Assembly (NCBI RefSeq): GCF_014896945.1
Contig: NZ_CP054719.1
Span: forward strand, 853,153 to 917,152
Source: Candidatus Bodocaedibacter vickermanii
GTDB taxonomy: Bacteria > Pseudomonadota > Alphaproteobacteria > UBA6184
DNA length: 64,000 nt
Direction of reading: 5' to 3'
Below the pieces are notes generated by a model that searched no databases, was not told where the DNA came from, and saw only the letters and a program-made list of their open reading frames with translations. Within the stretch, counting starts at the first letter, position 1; each line of letters begins with the position of its first letter. Of the stretch, positions 63,397-64,000 are shown one piece after another. Made by a program: the position numbers and the translations under genes.

Positions 63397-64000
63397 ATGA
63401 AGCAACGCCCCGAAACTCTTTTTTCAGCGCAGATTCCATCGGGGTGTTTGCTTTATGGAAATGCACCTGCTATTGAAGATTACCTGGTATTAGACTTACT
63501 GCCAGAGCGTTTAAATGCCTCCGGCGCTGCTGTAAAAACGTTCACCGAATCTGAATTGCTTGCGATTTCAAAAGAAAAGTTATATTTGGAATCTTCTCTG
63601 TTTGAATCTCCAAAACTGTATGTTGTTCGCGATGTTACGGATAAATTCTTAAGCTTGTTACAATCCTATGAACCCTTTGCTCCCATCGTAATGGTTGGAA
63701 AAAACCTACGATCAACCAGTAAAATTGTAACCTATGTGAATGCCCACACAAAATACCAAGCCATCGGCATATACGGTGACGATCAACAATTTCTATCTGC
63801 CTTTACGCGATACAAACTGAAAAACCTTCAGCTGGAATCTGGAGTGGTGGAAACTATCCTAAACTATCTGATGACGTTTTCTGCCATTCGGCAACAACTT
63901 AATGTAGTGTTGCAACTATACCCAGCGGGCGAATCAATAACCGTTGAAGAGGTTGAGAAAGCTTTAATTCCAAGCCAACCCCTTGCAATATTCAAAGTTG
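63397..64000 (+). CDS. holA: DNA polymerase III delta subunit HolA (5' part, cut by the window end)
   Basis: Opens 10 bases after leuS (ATG 63397) and stays open to the window end (about 201 codons), so it is incomplete. The sequence begins MKQRPETLFSAQIPSGCLLY and contains LESSLFESPKLYVVRDVTDKFLSLL and APIVMVGKNLRSTSKIV; the flow of a delta-subunit N-terminal AAA-like domain is visible (LLYGNAP followed by the ETLLLxxSLF-like strand). In alphaproteobacteria holA usually follows leuS with lptE between; lptE is absent here. Context supports the call more than motifs do. Confidence 0.7.
   Translation, partial: MKQRPETLFSAQIPSGCLLYGNAPAIEDYLVLDLLPERLNASGAAVKTFTESELLAISKEKLYLESSLFESPKLYVVRDVTDKFLSLLQSYEPFAPIVMVGKNLRSTSKIVTYVNAHTKYQAIGIYGDDQQFLSAFTRYKLKNLQLESGVVETILNYLMTFSAIRQQLNVVLQLYPAGESITVEEVEKALIPSQPLAIFKV

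Overview
The window reads as chromosome of a low-GC alphaproteobacterium with a host-associated life. The alphaproteobacterial signs are the mdh-sucC-sucD-sucA-sucB order, the flagellar block fliF-fliG-fliH(flbE)-fliN-flbD-flhA-flhF, the DUF3576 lipoprotein-leuS-holA order, purC/bolA/grxD adjacency and an elongator tRNA-Met of alphaproteobacterial type. Polyamine and amino-acid ABC importers, a phosphate-ester-type (OPA) MFS antiporter, decayed insertion sequences, a multiply broken exported-protein gene and palindromic repeats suggest an intracellular symbiont or parasite. Holosporales or a related order is my inference; nothing in the window proves it.

Layout. 1-5.2 kb: serC and a complete polyamine importer (binding protein, ATPase, two permeases). 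5.2-12.8 kb: an esterase, then the TCA operon mdh-sucCDAB. 12.8-13.3 kb: remains of an IS1595-type transposase and palindromes. 13.4-18.3 kb (minus): acetoacetyl-CoA synthetase, an OPA/MFS transporter and a pseudogene of an exported protein that keeps its promoter and ribosome site. 18.4-24 kb (plus): yebC-ruvC-ruvA, then motA-motB and a translationally coupled secreted trypsin-like protein. 24-30.3 kb: amino-acid ABC importer (minus), Nudix, Sua5-type protein, serine hydrolase, and intracellular PHB depolymerase (minus). 30.3-35.8 kb (minus): IS200-type element, lysozyme with an N-terminal membrane segment, grxD, bolA, a PurC homologue with altered active-site motifs, thyX, an acidic exported protein, ndk and tRNA-Met.

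35.8-37.9 kb contains no convincing intact gene. It is the most unusual part of the window: a 185-nt multi-hairpin structure closed by a long stem, a consensus promoter running straight into a terminator, a 74-nt perfect cloverleaf inside a 290-bp unit with inverted-repeat ends, three copies of a 33-nt repeat, and a dead IS200-type transposase.

37.9-51 kb (plus): yajC-secD-secF, prmA, zapE, then the flagellar export/switch operon with its regulator FlbD. 51-53.4 kb: peptidoglycan enzymes (D-Ala-D-Ala dipeptidase and D,D-carboxypeptidase) and tmk. 53.5-57.8 kb: feoA-feoB with a small outer-membrane barrel protein immediately downstream, and an exported protein whose tail resembles HicA. 57.8-64 kb: pgsA and uvrC (minus), DUF3576 lipoprotein, leuS and the start of holA, cut by the window end.

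Functional themes are import of host polyamines, amino acids and probably organic phosphates, a full oxoglutarate-to-oxaloacetate TCA segment, PHB/acetoacetate turnover, flagellar motility and iron uptake. Stretches over 300 bases without an intact gene are 12819-13358, the pseudogene at 16811-18328, and 35803-37939; each is described in the features.
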